A stretch of DNA of 5,653 nucleotides from Chloroflexota bacterium. Lineage in GTDB: Bacteria > Chloroflexota > Anaerolineae > Anaerolineales > Villigracilaceae. A program made the translations under genes and the position numbers. The DNA is taken from positions 1-5,653 of the forward strand of contig JAJYOO010000189.1 of NCBI GenBank assembly GCA_021796155.1, read 5' to 3'. Of this stretch, positions 5,484 through 5,653 are shown piece after piece (the first letter of the stretch is position 1; each line of letters begins with the position of its first letter). Under the pieces are notes generated by a model. That model was not told the origin of the DNA and ran no database searches. It saw only the letters and a program-made list of their open reading frames with translations.

Positions 5484-5653
5484 ATGCCCAATCATCTAAT
5501 CGACGAAAGTTCCCCTTACTTGCTCCAGCACGCCCACAACCCCGTGGACTGGTATCCTTGGGGCGAAGAGGCGCTCGCAAAAGCCCGCGCGGAAAACAAA
5601 CCCATCTTTCTTTCCATCGGCTATGCAGCCTGCCATTGGTGCCACGTCATGGC
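5484..5653 (+). CDS. Thioredoxin-fold DUF255 protein (YyaL/SPATA20-type), N-terminal fragment
   Basis: The gene runs off the window after 56 codons. The visible N-terminus carries the hallmark of the DUF255 thioredoxin-like family: [20 protein letters not shown] (residues 3-22), then WYPWGEEAL (23-31), [18 protein letters not shown] (39-56), with the CHWC motif at 50-53 in the position of the thioredoxin CxxC. Family members are usually several hundred residues long, with an N-terminal thioredoxin domain followed by an (alpha/alpha)6-barrel-like region, so most of this protein lies outside. The biochemical role of the family is poorly defined. The ATG at 5484 is chosen because AGG at 5474-5476 lies seven bases upstream and the conserved block begins directly after it. 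It is separated from the surface-protein genes by about 500 bases and has its own likely promoter, so it is probably an independent unit. Confidence 0.92.
   Translation, partial: MPNHLIDESSPYLLQHAHNPVDWYPWGEEALAKARAENKPIFLSIGYAACHWCHVM

Overview
The window looks like a bacterial chromosome of moderate GC content, with every gene on the + strand. It most resembles a member of Chloroflexota (Anaerolineae-type). That placement is an inference: the short 'F..LK.QF..G.IT.EEFE....V.D.DG..W.I...G.WY..DG..W....P' module, followed by a proline-rich linker and a membrane helix, is a style I associate with that phylum. The mix of lipoproteins and single-span surface proteins fits too. No rRNA, tRNA, CRISPR array or insertion sequence was found.

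Bases 1-2917 form a tight three-gene block. It starts with the C-terminal end of a two-helix membrane protein. Five bases later comes a 583-residue protein with a signal peptide, an outer domain, an Asn-Pro repeat stalk, a membrane helix and a large charged, probably cytoplasmic half. A 320-residue soluble protein follows, its ATG overlapping the previous stop by four bases (ATGA). I recognise neither of the two large proteins. The architecture suggests a transmembrane surface protein made in step with a cytoplasmic partner, and this pair is the best candidate for something undescribed.

Bases 2982-4961 hold a second close-packed run of three cell-surface genes. The first is a lipoprotein of the chagasin-like cysteine-peptidase-inhibitor family (I42), with all three inhibitory loop motifs visible. 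The second is a membrane-anchored protein with an outer jelly-roll (laminin-G/DUF1080-like) domain. The third is a small lipoprotein with a putative Ig (He_PIG-like) domain. Gaps are 15 and 18 bases, so co-transcription is plausible. An imperfect inverted repeat lies just before the first of these genes.

Bases 4962-5483 contain no clear long gene. They hold a 28-codon reading frame with a near-perfect ribosome-binding site, several short palindromes, a GC-rich hairpin region that may be a dispersed repeat, and a probable promoter with a 14-base palindrome ahead of the last gene. From 5484 the window enters the N-terminus of a thioredoxin-fold DUF255 (YyaL/SPATA20-type) protein, cut by the window end at its CxxC motif.
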